This document shows positions 8,714 through 16,243 of a DNA stretch of 64,000 bases, one piece after another. This DNA is from Bacteroidota bacterium (lineage in GTDB: Bacteria; Bacteroidota; Bacteroidia; Chitinophagales; LD1): assembly GCA_016715625.1 (NCBI GenBank), contig JADJZU010000002.1, forward strand, positions 62,001 through 126,000, written 5' to 3'. The notes below the pieces were generated by a model that worked only from the letters and a program-made list of their open reading frames with translations, was not told the DNA's origin and made no database searches. A program made the position numbers and the translations under genes. Each line of letters starts with the position of its first letter. Position 1 is the first letter of the stretch.

Positions 8714-9541
8714 ATGAAACTATTTACCCATTCTCTTCGACTGTATACACTGGCTTTTACGCTGCTGTTTTCTGCCTGGGTAAATGCTCAAACAGCCAAT
8801 CCGAACCCAAGCGTAAACGAAGTTTTTAAAATCGCTTTTAGTGCCTATCAGCAGGGAAATTACGACCTTGCTCTAAAAAACTATGATTTAGCGCTTCAAA
8901 TCGATCAGAGCAAGAGCTATTTGTATTACAACAGAGCCCTTTGTCTCAGAGCCATGGGTAACGTGTCTAAAGCGGTTTCCGATTTTAGATTGGCAAATGA
9001 CCTGAAGCCTACAGCTGAAGCGTATTATCAAATTGGTTTAGTGAGCTATGAAAAAGGCGATTTGGAAGCTGCATTGGAGCAATTCGAAGCCGCCAAATTG
9101 ATTAAAGAGGATGTGGAGCGCATGAACTTTTTAATGGGGATGATTTATTACAGAAACAACCGATTTGAAGAGTCATTAAAGTGCTTCTACACTTTCACTG
9201 ACCGGGTGAAGAATTATGCCGATGCCTATTACTACCGCGGCTTGTCCGAAGCTAAAGTGGGGAGATATGCCGATGCCATTGTGAGTTTCAAGTTCGCGAT
9301 GATGTATAAAAACAATGACTGGAAGCTATACTACAAGATGTATGAGATTTATCTAGCCATGAATGATAAGAAGAATGCTCTGTACTCCCTGTCTATGGTG
9401 ATAGAACTGGGCGAAAAGAAAGCTGACTTCTATGAAGAGAGAGCCCGCTTATATTTAGACATTGGCGACACCTTTAAATACGAAGAAGACTTAGCTACTG
9501 CCAAGTCAATCAAAGCCTCTACTGCAAGCCTGAGCAAGTAG
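8714..9541 (+). CDS. secreted tetratricopeptide-repeat protein
   Basis: A 275-residue protein with a clear Sec signal peptide (basic start, hydrophobic core, cleavage after WVNA before Q). It is followed by about six TPR-like helical hairpins, for example AFSAYQQGNYDLALKNYDLALQID, SKAVSDFRLANDLKPTAEAYY and YEKGDLEAALEQFEAAKLI. TPR arrays are protein-binding scaffolds, so this one probably acts in the periplasm or at the outer membrane. No lipobox and no T9SS domain are present. It stands alone between the GT2 gene and a hairpin terminator at 9546, and its partner is unknown. Confidence 0.85.
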   Translation: MKLFTHSLRLYTLAFTLLFSAWVNAQTANPNPSVNEVFKIAFSAYQQGNYDLALKNYDLALQIDQSKSYLYYNRALCLRAMGNVSKAVSDFRLANDLKPTAEAYYQIGLVSYEKGDLEAALEQFEAAKLIKEDVERMNFLMGMIYYRNNRFEESLKCFYTFTDRVKNYADAYYYRGLSEAKVGRYADAIVSFKFAMMYKNNDWKLYYKMYEIYLAMNDKKNALYSLSMVIELGEKKADFYEERARLYLDIGDTFKYEEDLATAKSIKASTASLSK

Positions 9542-9545
9542 CATA

Positions 9546-9570
9546 AGTGCAGTTTTGCACTGCTTTTTTT
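9546..9570 (+). terminator. Rho-independent terminator after the TPR gene
   Basis: A short stem, AGTGCA with TGCACT (9546-9551 and 9556-9561), has a 4-nt loop and is followed by GC and seven T residues. The stem is only 6 bp, so the strength is moderate. Confidence 0.65.
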
Positions 9571-9628
9571 ACAAAATATTTGAGCTTCTGAATCATTCCT
9601 CTAATTTGGTCGCGCTCATAATATAACT

Positions 9629-10963
9629 ATGCTCCATCTATTCCAGATTTATCTTTTTGTAGCGTTTGCCGGCATGGCTTTTTACTTTGCATTTCGGGGC
9701 TACAGACGCGTATATCAAAACATTTTACTCGGTAGGAGTGAAGATTTTTCAGGCAACACCGCAGAGCGTCTGCGCACGATGTTACTCGTGGCTTTTGGAC
9801 AAAAGAAGATGTTTAAAAACCCAATTCCCGCGGTCCTCCACCTTTTTTTGTATGTAGGTTTTGTGATTACTCAGATAGAATTGCTCGAGATTTTTTTGGA
9901 TGGCATAACGGGTAAACACCGTATTATATACCATGCAGTAGAACACATACCTGCGCTTCATTTTTTATACGTCTTTGTGATCAATTCCATTGAGATTTTA
10001 TCGGTGCTGGTGTTCATAGGCACGGTTGCATTTTTATACAGACGATTTGTATCCAGGGTGGAGAGGTTAAATAAACCCGAATTGAAAGGTTTTCCAATTC
10101 AGGATGCCGCCACTATTCTAATCTCCGAAATCCTGTTGTTAACCTGCATTTTCAGCATGAATGCCGGTGACAGCGCTATGCACATAAAAGAATATGGCGA
10201 GGGTTACGGATTTGCTATCAGCACATTTTTGGCGCAGTTTATTACTCATTTCGACTACACCACCCTGCACCTCATAGAGAGAATGGGCTGGTGGGGACAC
10301 CTTTCATTGGTTTTTCTGCTACTGGTTTATCTGCCGTATTCTAAGCACCTGCATATTTTGCTGGCATTTCCCAATACTTTCTTTGCCAGACTCTATCCCA
10401 AAGGATACATCAATAACATGCCTGAAATTACTAAGGAAATTAAGCTGATGATGGACCCTTCGGCTGTTCCACCACCTGCGGATGCTAATGCGGCACCGGT
10501 AAAATTTGGTGCAAAAGATGTATTTGACCTATCCTGGAAAAACTTGCTGGATGCATACACTTGCACAGAGTGCGGGCGTTGTACTGCCGCCTGTCCGGCC
10601 AATCAAACCGGCAAATTGTTGTCTCCACGCAAAATAATGATGGACACGCGCGACAGGCTGGAAACAGTGGGTGCAGCTATTGCAGCAAATAATGGAATTT
10701 GGAAAGAGGACGGAAAGAGCCTGATCGAAAATGGTTATGTAAGCATTGAGGAACTTCGTGCCTGCACTACCTGCAATGCATGCGTAGAAGAGTGCCCGGT
10801 AATGATTTCACCGCTGGATATCATTGTGCAATTGCGAAGAAATCTGATTATGGAAGAAAGTAATGCCCCTACCGAATGGACCGGTATGTTTACCAACATG
10901 GAGAATAATGGCGCTCCATGGCAGTTTAGCCCGCAGGATAGACTGAACTGGACCAAGGAATAA
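9629..10963 (+). CDS. membrane-anchored 4Fe-4S oxidoreductase subunit (HdrD/GlpC-like)
   Basis: This looks like the membrane iron-sulfur subunit of a quinone- or heterodisulfide-linked electron-transfer complex. About five membrane helices lie in residues 1-250 in a NarI-like arrangement (PAVLHLFLYVGFVITQIE, FLYVFVINSIEILSVLVF, and the helix around GHLSLVFLLLVYLPYSKHLH). A soluble domain follows with two 4Fe-4S motifs: CTECGRCTAACP starting at Cys312 and CTTCNACVEECP starting at Cys379. The next gene, 33 nt downstream, encodes the matching cysteine-rich CCG subunit, so the two parts often fused in HdrD/GlpC-type proteins are separate here. The electron donor and acceptor are unknown. This pair is widespread in Bacteroidota, but I know of no firm physiological assignment. 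Confidence 0.85.
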   Translation: MLHLFQIYLFVAFAGMAFYFAFRGYRRVYQNILLGRSEDFSGNTAERLRTMLLVAFGQKKMFKNPIPAVLHLFLYVGFVITQIELLEIFLDGITGKHRIIYHAVEHIPALHFLYVFVINSIEILSVLVFIGTVAFLYRRFVSRVERLNKPELKGFPIQDAATILISEILLLTCIFSMNAGDSAMHIKEYGEGYGFAISTFLAQFITHFDYTTLHLIERMGWWGHLSLVFLLLVYLPYSKHLHILLAFPNTFFARLYPKGYINNMPEITKEIKLMMDPSAVPPPADANAAPVKFGAKDVFDLSWKNLLDAYTCTECGRCTAACPANQTGKLLSPRKIMMDTRDRLETVGAAIAANNGIWKEDGKSLIENGYVSIEELRACTTCNACVEECPVMISPLDIIVQLRRNLIMEESNAPTEWTGMFTNMENNGAPWQFSPQDRLNWTKE

Positions 10964-10996
10964 TGAAACGAAATATCACCCTCAATTTTTAATGAT

Positions 10997-11794
10997 ATGG
11001 AATTAAAGACTTATGCAGACTATGCTGCTTCCGGAGAAACTCCGGAGGTGCTTTTTTGGGTAGGATGTGCCGGTAGTTTTGATCAGCGCGCGCAGAAAGT
11101 AACCCGCTCTTTTGTAAAAATATTGCAGCATCTTAATATTAAGTTCGCTGTGCTGGGCACAGAAGAGAGTTGCACAGGCGACCCCGCAAAGCGTGCCGGC
11201 AACGAGTTTGTTTTTCAGATGCTGGCCTTACAAAACATTGAGGTGATGAACAACTACGGGGTGAAACGGATTGTAACCACCTGCCCGCATTGTTTTAATA
11301 TTCTAAAAAATGAATACCCTTCTTTGGGCGGCAATTATGAGGTAGTGCATCATTCCTCTTTTCTGCAGAATTTGATTGACGAAGGAAGAATTAAGATTAC
11401 AGATACCCAGTCATTTAAGGGTAAGAAAATTACGTATCACGATTCCTGTTATCTGGGTCGTGCAAACGAAATATACGAAGCGCCCCGCAGAGTTATTGAG
11501 GAATTGGATGCCGACTTGGTAGAAATGAAAAGTTGCAAATCAAAAGGATTGTGCTGTGGTGCCGGTGGTGCACAGATGTTTAAGGAAGATGAGCCCGGCA
11601 AAAAGCGCATTAACATTGCCCGCACCGAGGAAGCCCTGGAAACCGATGCTCAAATAGTAGCTGCGGCTTGTCCGTTTTGCAGCACCATGCTCACCGATGG
11701 AGTTAAATCTTTTGACCGTCAGCAGACCGTTAAAGTATTCGACATAGCCGAGTTACTGGCTGCTGGCCAGGGTTTGGAAACAATCAATTTTTAA
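10997..11794 (+). CDS. (Fe-S)-binding protein with two CCG domains
   Basis: This 265-residue soluble subunit belongs to the HdrB/GlpC/LutA cysteine-rich family. The first CCG domain has VGCAGSFDQRAQKV, the Cys of ESCTGDPAKRAG and TTCPHCFNILKNEYP. The second has HDSCYLGRANEIYEAPR, LCCGAGGAQMF and AACPFCSTML. These motifs bind an unusual 4Fe-4S cluster or handle thiol/disulfide redox in relatives. It follows the membrane Fe-S gene after 33 nt and should form a complex with it at the inner face of the cytoplasmic membrane. A DinB-like gene starts 16 nt downstream. The family is certain and the substrate unknown. Confidence 0.88.
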   Translation: MELKTYADYAASGETPEVLFWVGCAGSFDQRAQKVTRSFVKILQHLNIKFAVLGTEESCTGDPAKRAGNEFVFQMLALQNIEVMNNYGVKRIVTTCPHCFNILKNEYPSLGGNYEVVHHSSFLQNLIDEGRIKITDTQSFKGKKITYHDSCYLGRANEIYEAPRRVIEELDADLVEMKSCKSKGLCCGAGGAQMFKEDEPGKKRINIARTEEALETDAQIVAAACPFCSTMLTDGVKSFDRQQTVKVFDIAELLAAGQGLETINF

Positions 11795-11810
11795 AGCCAC
11801 AGATACCGCA

Positions 11811-12302
11811 ATGAGTCAGGGAGCCGTTTTTGCCAACATGCACAGCAAAGTGCGCGACCTTACAAGGTGGTATCTCAGTTTGCTCAAGACGGTAGACCCA
11901 TACACACAGCTTGAGGTGAACGGAGTCAGGTTAAACAGTATATACTGGTTAGTAGCCCACCTCACCTGGGCCGAAAATATGCTTATCCTCAAGGCAACGG
12001 GCGGCACTCCGATAAACGCTCCATGGTTGGAGCATTACAGTTTAGGCTGCGATGGAACATTGCACACCCATCAGCCCGATATGAAAGCGGCAGTAAAGCT
12101 TTTGAAGGAAGTCCACGAACTTTCCCAAACTCACCTTCTTTCACTTTCAGACACTACGATGGAGCAGAATAATCTGATTGGTTTCGGATTCGGGGGCGAC
12201 AACACAAACAGAATGATGATACAACACTGTATCCGTCACGAAGCTATGCATACAGGTCACCTGAGCTGGCTATGTAAAATTCATCGTATAGAATCTGTTT
12301 AA
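11811..12302 (+). CDS. DinB-like four-helix-bundle protein
   Basis: This 163-residue protein has the spacing of conserved histidines typical of the DinB/YfiT metal-binding superfamily: one in the second helix (LVAHLTWAEN), and a C-terminal RHEAMHTGHLSWL that supplies two more. Members are putative metal-dependent thiol transferases or enzymes of unknown specificity. The N-terminal Met-Ser-Gln start fits and no export signal is present. It lies 16 nt after the Fe-S gene and 2 nt before the lipid-kinase gene, so all four genes from 9629 to 13207 may form one operon. No specific reaction can be claimed. Confidence 0.75.
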   Translation: MSQGAVFANMHSKVRDLTRWYLSLLKTVDPYTQLEVNGVRLNSIYWLVAHLTWAENMLILKATGGTPINAPWLEHYSLGCDGTLHTHQPDMKAAVKLLKEVHELSQTHLLSLSDTTMEQNNLIGFGFGGDNTNRMMIQHCIRHEAMHTGHLSWLCKIHRIESV

Positions 12303-12304
12303 CT

Positions 12305-13207
12305 ATGCGTATAGCATTTATCCTGCACGGTAAACTTTCGGCAAACAGCAAGTTGCACAGCAGGTTAAAGGACGCTTTTACCGGACTTCAGCATCATCTT
12401 TTTTATACTGAATTTACAGGGCACACAGAGCAAATTGCTGCCCGCTGTGTAGCCGAAGGTTACAGCCATGTAATAGTTTGTGCCGGTGATGGTAGCCTGA
12501 ACGAAGCAGTGAATGGATTCATGAAAAGCGGGAAGTCACCCTCGGCTTTACCCAAACTGGGAATTCTACCCTTCGGAACCGGAAACGATTTTATTAAATC
12601 TATAAAATCACCCAACACCTTTTCGGGTATTCGCCATAGCATAGAGTCAGATAAATTCAAGACCGTGGACGTTGGTGTGGCATCCTTACAGGATAAATTA
12701 GGCCATCAAACCCAACGTTATTTTATCAATATTGCCGAAGTGGGCTTAGGGGGCACCATAGCCGAAAAAATGAGTGGCTCGTCAAAAATCTTGGGTGCTA
12801 CCCTTACGTTTCAATATCACATCCTCTCTACTTTACTCACCTATAAACCTGGTTTAGTGACTGTCACTGTAAATGGTTTAACCACTACCGGCCCACTCAT
12901 GAATCTGGTGATCGCCAACGGTCGTTTTTTTGCCGGGGGGCTTTGCGTTTCTCCCGATTCGGATTTAGCAGACGGGCTCTTGAATCTGGTCACTATTGGT
13001 AATGTGCGAACCTGGGATTACATCAGGAATCTGCCTAAGCTTAAATCGGGTCATAAGATAGAACATCCGGAGGTTCTCTACCAAACGTCAGGTGCTGTTT
13101 CAGTTTCTGCTCCGCATCCCATGCCTGTAGATTTTGATGGTGAGTTAGCGGGCTACACCCCTCTGAATTTATCAGTGATACCCGGTTCTGTTCAATTTAT
13201 CGTCTAA
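12305..13207 (+). CDS. diacylglycerol/lipid kinase family protein (YegS/DgkB-like)
   Basis: This 300-residue lipid kinase of the NAD-kinase/DAGK fold would phosphorylate a lipid hydroxyl (diacylglycerol, sphingoid base or similar) with ATP. The motifs are the nucleotide-binding VCAGDGSLNEAVNGF, the LPFGTGNDF loop and the C-terminal two-domain sandwich ending PMPVDFDGELAGY, which carries the conserved Asp-Gly-Glu. Because this genome also encodes a serine palmitoyltransferase, a sphingoid or ceramide substrate is possible but unproven. It begins 2 nt after the DinB-like gene. A repeat-rich region begins right after it and leads into the accessory surface-protein locus. Confidence 0.85.
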   Translation: MRIAFILHGKLSANSKLHSRLKDAFTGLQHHLFYTEFTGHTEQIAARCVAEGYSHVIVCAGDGSLNEAVNGFMKSGKSPSALPKLGILPFGTGNDFIKSIKSPNTFSGIRHSIESDKFKTVDVGVASLQDKLGHQTQRYFINIAEVGLGGTIAEKMSGSSKILGATLTFQYHILSTLLTYKPGLVTVTVNGLTTTGPLMNLVIANGRFFAGGLCVSPDSDLADGLLNLVTIGNVRTWDYIRNLPKLKSGHKIEHPEVLYQTSGAVSVSAPHPMPVDFDGELAGYTPLNLSVIPGSVQFIV

Positions 13208-13260
13208 TAAATCCCCCTATAAATACCCTTTCATCCTTCGTATGGATTCAGCGAGGTCTT

Positions 13261-13294
13261 AAGTCCCTCCTTCGGAGGGATTTAGGGAGGTTCC
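13261..13294 (+). repeat. 34-bp hairpin repeat, left copy flanking the surface-protein locus
   Basis: It contains the inverted repeat TCCCTCC-TTC-GGAGGGA (13264-13280), followed by a second half-site that can compete for pairing. The same 34-bp stretch, with one T/C difference, occurs in the same orientation at 19084-19117. A short string TATGGATTCAG also accompanies both copies, before this one and after the other. It resembles the intergenic palindromic repeats common in Bacteroidota genomes. Confidence 0.85.
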
Positions 13295-13488
13295 CCGCTG
13301 TTCTAAGTCTTCCGAAGGATGACTTAGAACTTTGAAATAATCCGAAGTCTGCGACTTCGGTTACCCGGGGTATACTTTTGGTTGCTTCATTAAATAGTAT
13401 TTCTTTTATAGCTATAAAACCACCTACCATGAAGCACCTATACCTACTTCTGTTTTTTTACGCTTGGCAGTTTTGCGGGGCGCAAAAC
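13293..13488 (+). repeat. ~195-bp direct repeat copy A (hairpins plus signal peptide)
   Basis: This copy matches 15139-15333 at roughly 94-95% identity with one single-base gap by eye. It holds two perfect inverted repeats: GTTCTAAGTC with GACTTAGAAC (13300-13309, 13321-13330) and CCGAAGTC with GACTTCGG (13342-13349, 13353-13360). It also contains a possible -7 box TACTTTTG (13373-13380), the start codon and the first 20 codons (signal peptide) of the following gene. Identity stops right after the signal peptide cleavage region. Confidence 0.95.
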
Positions 13489-14901
13489 CGTAACCCTGCG
13501 TTAGATATTAACCGCGCTAACATCTGGCGGTTTGGCACTACTTCATCCTTTGGAGCAAACGATGTGCCCGGGCTTGACTTTAGTAATGGAACACCAGTTG
13601 TGATAAATTCAGGGAATAATCCGCCTGCACATGGTGCTACTAGCATTTCAGATGATAATGGATTACAACTATATGGCGGTTATCAAAGCATCTTCGACCG
13701 AACCGATAATCCGTTGCTTAATGCGGGAGTGGTAGGCGACTCAGGGTGGATTGGCATAGGCCCCAGCAATATTGCAATACCTATGCCTAAAAGTCCCAAC
13801 CTGATTTATTACTTCTCAGCACAAGTAACTCTCAAATACACAGTGGTGGATATGAGTCTGAATAATGGTATGGGGCAGGCAATACTCAGAAATGTGCAAC
13901 TGGAACAATACCCGGTGGAGTCAAAATTAGCGGCAGTTCACCACTGCAACGGCAGCGATGTGTGGATTGTGGGGCACCGATGGGAAACTAACACCTTCTA
14001 TGCGTACTTACTAACTGATACTGGTATTATTACAATACCTATAGTTACAAGCATTGGCCCGGTTGCTAATGCAGCAGGCACGTTCCAGGGAGGAGAAATC
14101 AAATTTTCACCCAACGGTAAAAAACTTGTTTTTGCTTCGTTTGGTGCCGCTCCTTCATTACCGGTTTTGTTTGATTTCGATAAATCAACTGGCAGCATCA
14201 GCAATCCTCTTCCATTACAGTTAGATACGGGTGTTGGCGCAGCTAGTTTCTCACCCGATAATTCAAAACTTTACACCTGCTCAGGAGAGGGATACATTCG
14301 TCAATACGACCTAAATGCAGGTAGTGCCATGGATATAGTTAACTCAAGAAGAACTATAGTCAAAGCTTTTATGAGTTTTTCCCCAATGCAGATAGGCCGC
14401 GATGGAAAAATATACGTTGCAATACAAGGTTTGCCCCACAGCCGATACATGGCGGTTATTCATAAACCGAATGAATTGGACACACTATGCCAACCAGAAA
14501 TTTATGCTGTTTATTTAAATGGTGCAAAAGGGTACCCCAAATCTTTAATGAATACAATAGAAAGTTTTTTTTATACGGGCAGTTCTGCCTATCCCTGCTA
14601 TGGCGATACACTTACAGACATCCTAACCATAAGTAACAGAGATGGCATCATGATACGTGCGCACCCGAATCCTTTTTCAGATTATACAATTATTGATGTA
14701 ACAGGCATTTCTAGTGAAGAGGAGGTTGCATATCAACTCTACGACCTTCTCGGTAGAGAGTACCCTGCACAAGTTACAGAAAACAATGTATGGAATGGAA
14801 AACAATTGCACTTTTATAAAGCACGATTGCCTACAGGGGTCTATCTGCTTACGGTAAAAACAACACATCAATCGCAAGCCGTTAAGCTTACCATTTTATA
14901 A
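13429..14901 (+). CDS. T9SS type A sorted beta-propeller-like surface protein
   Basis: This 490-residue secreted protein has a signal peptide (MKHLYLLLFFYAW.., cleaved near CGA-QN) whose DNA is identical to that of the gene at 15274. The middle part has short repeated beta-strand units with WD40/NHL-like character (GGEIKFSPNGKKLVFASFG, GAASFSPDNSKLYTCSGEGYIRQYD, MQIGRDGKIYVAIQGLPHSRYMAVI). This is the type of propeller often found in Bacteroidota gliding and surface proteins. The last ~80 residues are a T9SS type A domain (RAHPNPFSDYTII, QLYDLLGRE, LPTGVYLLTVKT). I use ATG 13429, because the longer in-frame start at 13378 lies in the repeat hairpin region and would bury the signal peptide. 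The function, probably adhesion or binding, is unknown. Confidence 0.85.
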   Translation: MKHLYLLLFFYAWQFCGAQNRNPALDINRANIWRFGTTSSFGANDVPGLDFSNGTPVVINSGNNPPAHGATSISDDNGLQLYGGYQSIFDRTDNPLLNAGVVGDSGWIGIGPSNIAIPMPKSPNLIYYFSAQVTLKYTVVDMSLNNGMGQAILRNVQLEQYPVESKLAAVHHCNGSDVWIVGHRWETNTFYAYLLTDTGIITIPIVTSIGPVANAAGTFQGGEIKFSPNGKKLVFASFGAAPSLPVLFDFDKSTGSISNPLPLQLDTGVGAASFSPDNSKLYTCSGEGYIRQYDLNAGSAMDIVNSRRTIVKAFMSFSPMQIGRDGKIYVAIQGLPHSRYMAVIHKPNELDTLCQPEIYAVYLNGAKGYPKSLMNTIESFFYTGSSAYPCYGDTLTDILTISNRDGIMIRAHPNPFSDYTIIDVTGISSEEEVAYQLYDLLGREYPAQVTENNVWNGKQLHFYKARLPTGVYLLTVKTTHQSQAVKLTIL

Positions 14902-14920
14902 AAACATAAAACAAATAATC

Positions 14921-15181
14921 ATGAAAAAAATAACTTATACTATAGCATTCATAATGTGTATTTTGGCGATACAAAAGGCAAACGCACAGTGGTATGAAAC
15001 CGGCAACACTGCTGCCACCGGTGATTTTATCGGTACTCTCAATTACAAACCGTTTCCCATACATACCAGTTCGAATTTTGGTGGTGGAGAACGAATGCGC
15101 ATAGATGAAATTGGTAATGTAGGCATAGGCACACAGGCCCCCGCTGTTCTAAGTCTTCCGAAGGATGACTTAGAACTTTGA
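14921..15181 (+). pseudogene. truncated tail-fibre-like (S74-type) surface protein gene
   Basis: Only 86 codons remain. They encode a signal peptide (cleavage near ANA-QW) and the start of the repetitive region ending in GGGERMRIDEIGNVGIGTQAP. In phage-tail-fibre-like Bacteroidota proteins this motif (vGIGTxxP) opens a long chain of modules, as in the full-length gene at 16244. At residue 74 the reading frame runs into the second copy of the ~195-bp repeat, and the remaining 12 residues are translated repeat hairpin before a stop. I conclude that a full-length S74-type gene was cut by the arrival or recombination of the repeat-led second unit. It starts 19 nt after the upstream T9SS gene, mirroring the arrangement of the second unit. 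Confidence 0.8.
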
Positions 15182-15333
15182 AATAGTCCGAAGTCTGCGA
15201 CTTCGGTTACCCCGGCTATGCGTTTGGGTGCTTCATGAAATAGTATTTCTTTTATAGCATAAAACCAGCCACTATGAAGCACCTATACCTACTTCTGTTT
15301 TTTTACGCTTGGCAGTTTTGCGGGGCGCAAAAC
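15139..15333 (+). repeat. ~195-bp direct repeat copy B (hairpins plus signal peptide)
   Basis: This is the second copy of the repeat at 13293-13488. Both hairpins are preserved exactly (15146-15155 with 15167-15176, and 15188-15195 with 15199-15206). Differences between copies cluster at 15214-15230, which covers the possible -7 box: TACTTTTG in copy A corresponds to TGCGTTTG here (15219-15226). The first 20 codons after the ATG are identical. The left edge interrupts the S74-type gene at 14921. Confidence 0.95.
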
Positions 15334-16233
15334 TTGGTGCCTAACCCGAGTTTTGAGGATACGGTGGAGTGCCCAACTAATTTAAATCAAACCTATCAAA
15401 TGGCAGCCTGGAGTTCTGTTCGTTTATCACCTGATTATTTTAATGAATGTGCTACAGCAGGTGGGTTTTTAAGCGCTTCAGTACCTAGCAACTTTTGGGG
15501 GTACCAATTGCCATACTCAGGTTCGGCATATGCTGGATTTGCAGCAATGTATGGTAATGGTGATGTTCGCGAGTATCTGGGAGTACCGCTTACCGAAACA
15601 CTACAGATTGGCACAACCTATTATGTCAGTTTTCGGCTCTCCCTCTTCCATAAAGATAATTTTCATGTCTGCGCTGTTAATAATATCGGTGTGCTTTTTT
15701 CAACTAGCGAATATACTGAAGTAAGTCCGGCACCTATTTGTAACTGCGCCCAAATATTTTCTACATCTGTAGTTTCTGATACGACAAACTGGATTGTAGT
15801 TAAAGGGAAATTTGAAGCCGACTCAAACTATAGTTTCTTAAGTGTCGGAAATTTTTTTGATGATATGAGCACTACCAAAGTTTTACTACAGGACCAAGTT
15901 TGCAACGCATACTATTATTTAGATGACGTATGTGTTTCAGTTGATTCTGCTTATTGTTCAGATTACAAATTTACTTCATCTCACAACGAATACACTAACG
16001 ATTTTATTAATGCATTTCCAAATCCTGTTAATGATATTCTTTACCTCACGCATCCATCTGGTCCATTAATTCATCTCGATTTGTTTGACTATACAGGTAA
16101 ACATGTTGAATTCAACTACGAGACAACTAAAGCTCATTCAACATTACTTCTCAGTCATATTGAAAACGGCATTTATTTTCTATCAGCAAAAATTGGCAAT
16201 AAGGCATTCGTGCAAAAAGTCATTAAAAAATAA
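15274..16233 (+). CDS. T9SS type A sorted surface protein with jelly-roll-like module
   Basis: This 319-residue secreted protein carries the same repeat-borne signal peptide as the gene at 13429. The mature part begins NLVPNPSFEDTVECPTN, the usual opening of carbohydrate-binding-like jelly-roll modules in Bacteroidota. It continues with patterns typical of that fold (AYAGFAAMYGNG, REYLGVPLTETLQIGTTYYVSFRLSL, ..YYYLDDVCVSVD). The C-terminus from about residue 247 is a T9SS type A domain (NAFPNPVNDILYL, HLDLFDYTGKHV, IENGIYFLSAKI). The following S74-type gene starts 10 nt after its stop, so the two are probably co-transcribed. The ligand is unknown. Confidence 0.85.
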   Translation: MKHLYLLLFFYAWQFCGAQNLVPNPSFEDTVECPTNLNQTYQMAAWSSVRLSPDYFNECATAGGFLSASVPSNFWGYQLPYSGSAYAGFAAMYGNGDVREYLGVPLTETLQIGTTYYVSFRLSLFHKDNFHVCAVNNIGVLFSTSEYTEVSPAPICNCAQIFSTSVVSDTTNWIVVKGKFEADSNYSFLSVGNFFDDMSTTKVLLQDQVCNAYYYLDDVCVSVDSAYCSDYKFTSSHNEYTNDFINAFPNPVNDILYLTHPSGPLIHLDLFDYTGKHVEFNYETTKAHSTLLLSHIENGIYFLSAKIGNKAFVQKVIKK

Positions 16234-16243
16234 ATCTCAAAAA

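Noticed and set aside
16085..16243. Upstream in-frame start of the S74 gene
   Set aside because: It would overlap the preceding gene by 149 nt and put 53 residues before a good signal peptide.
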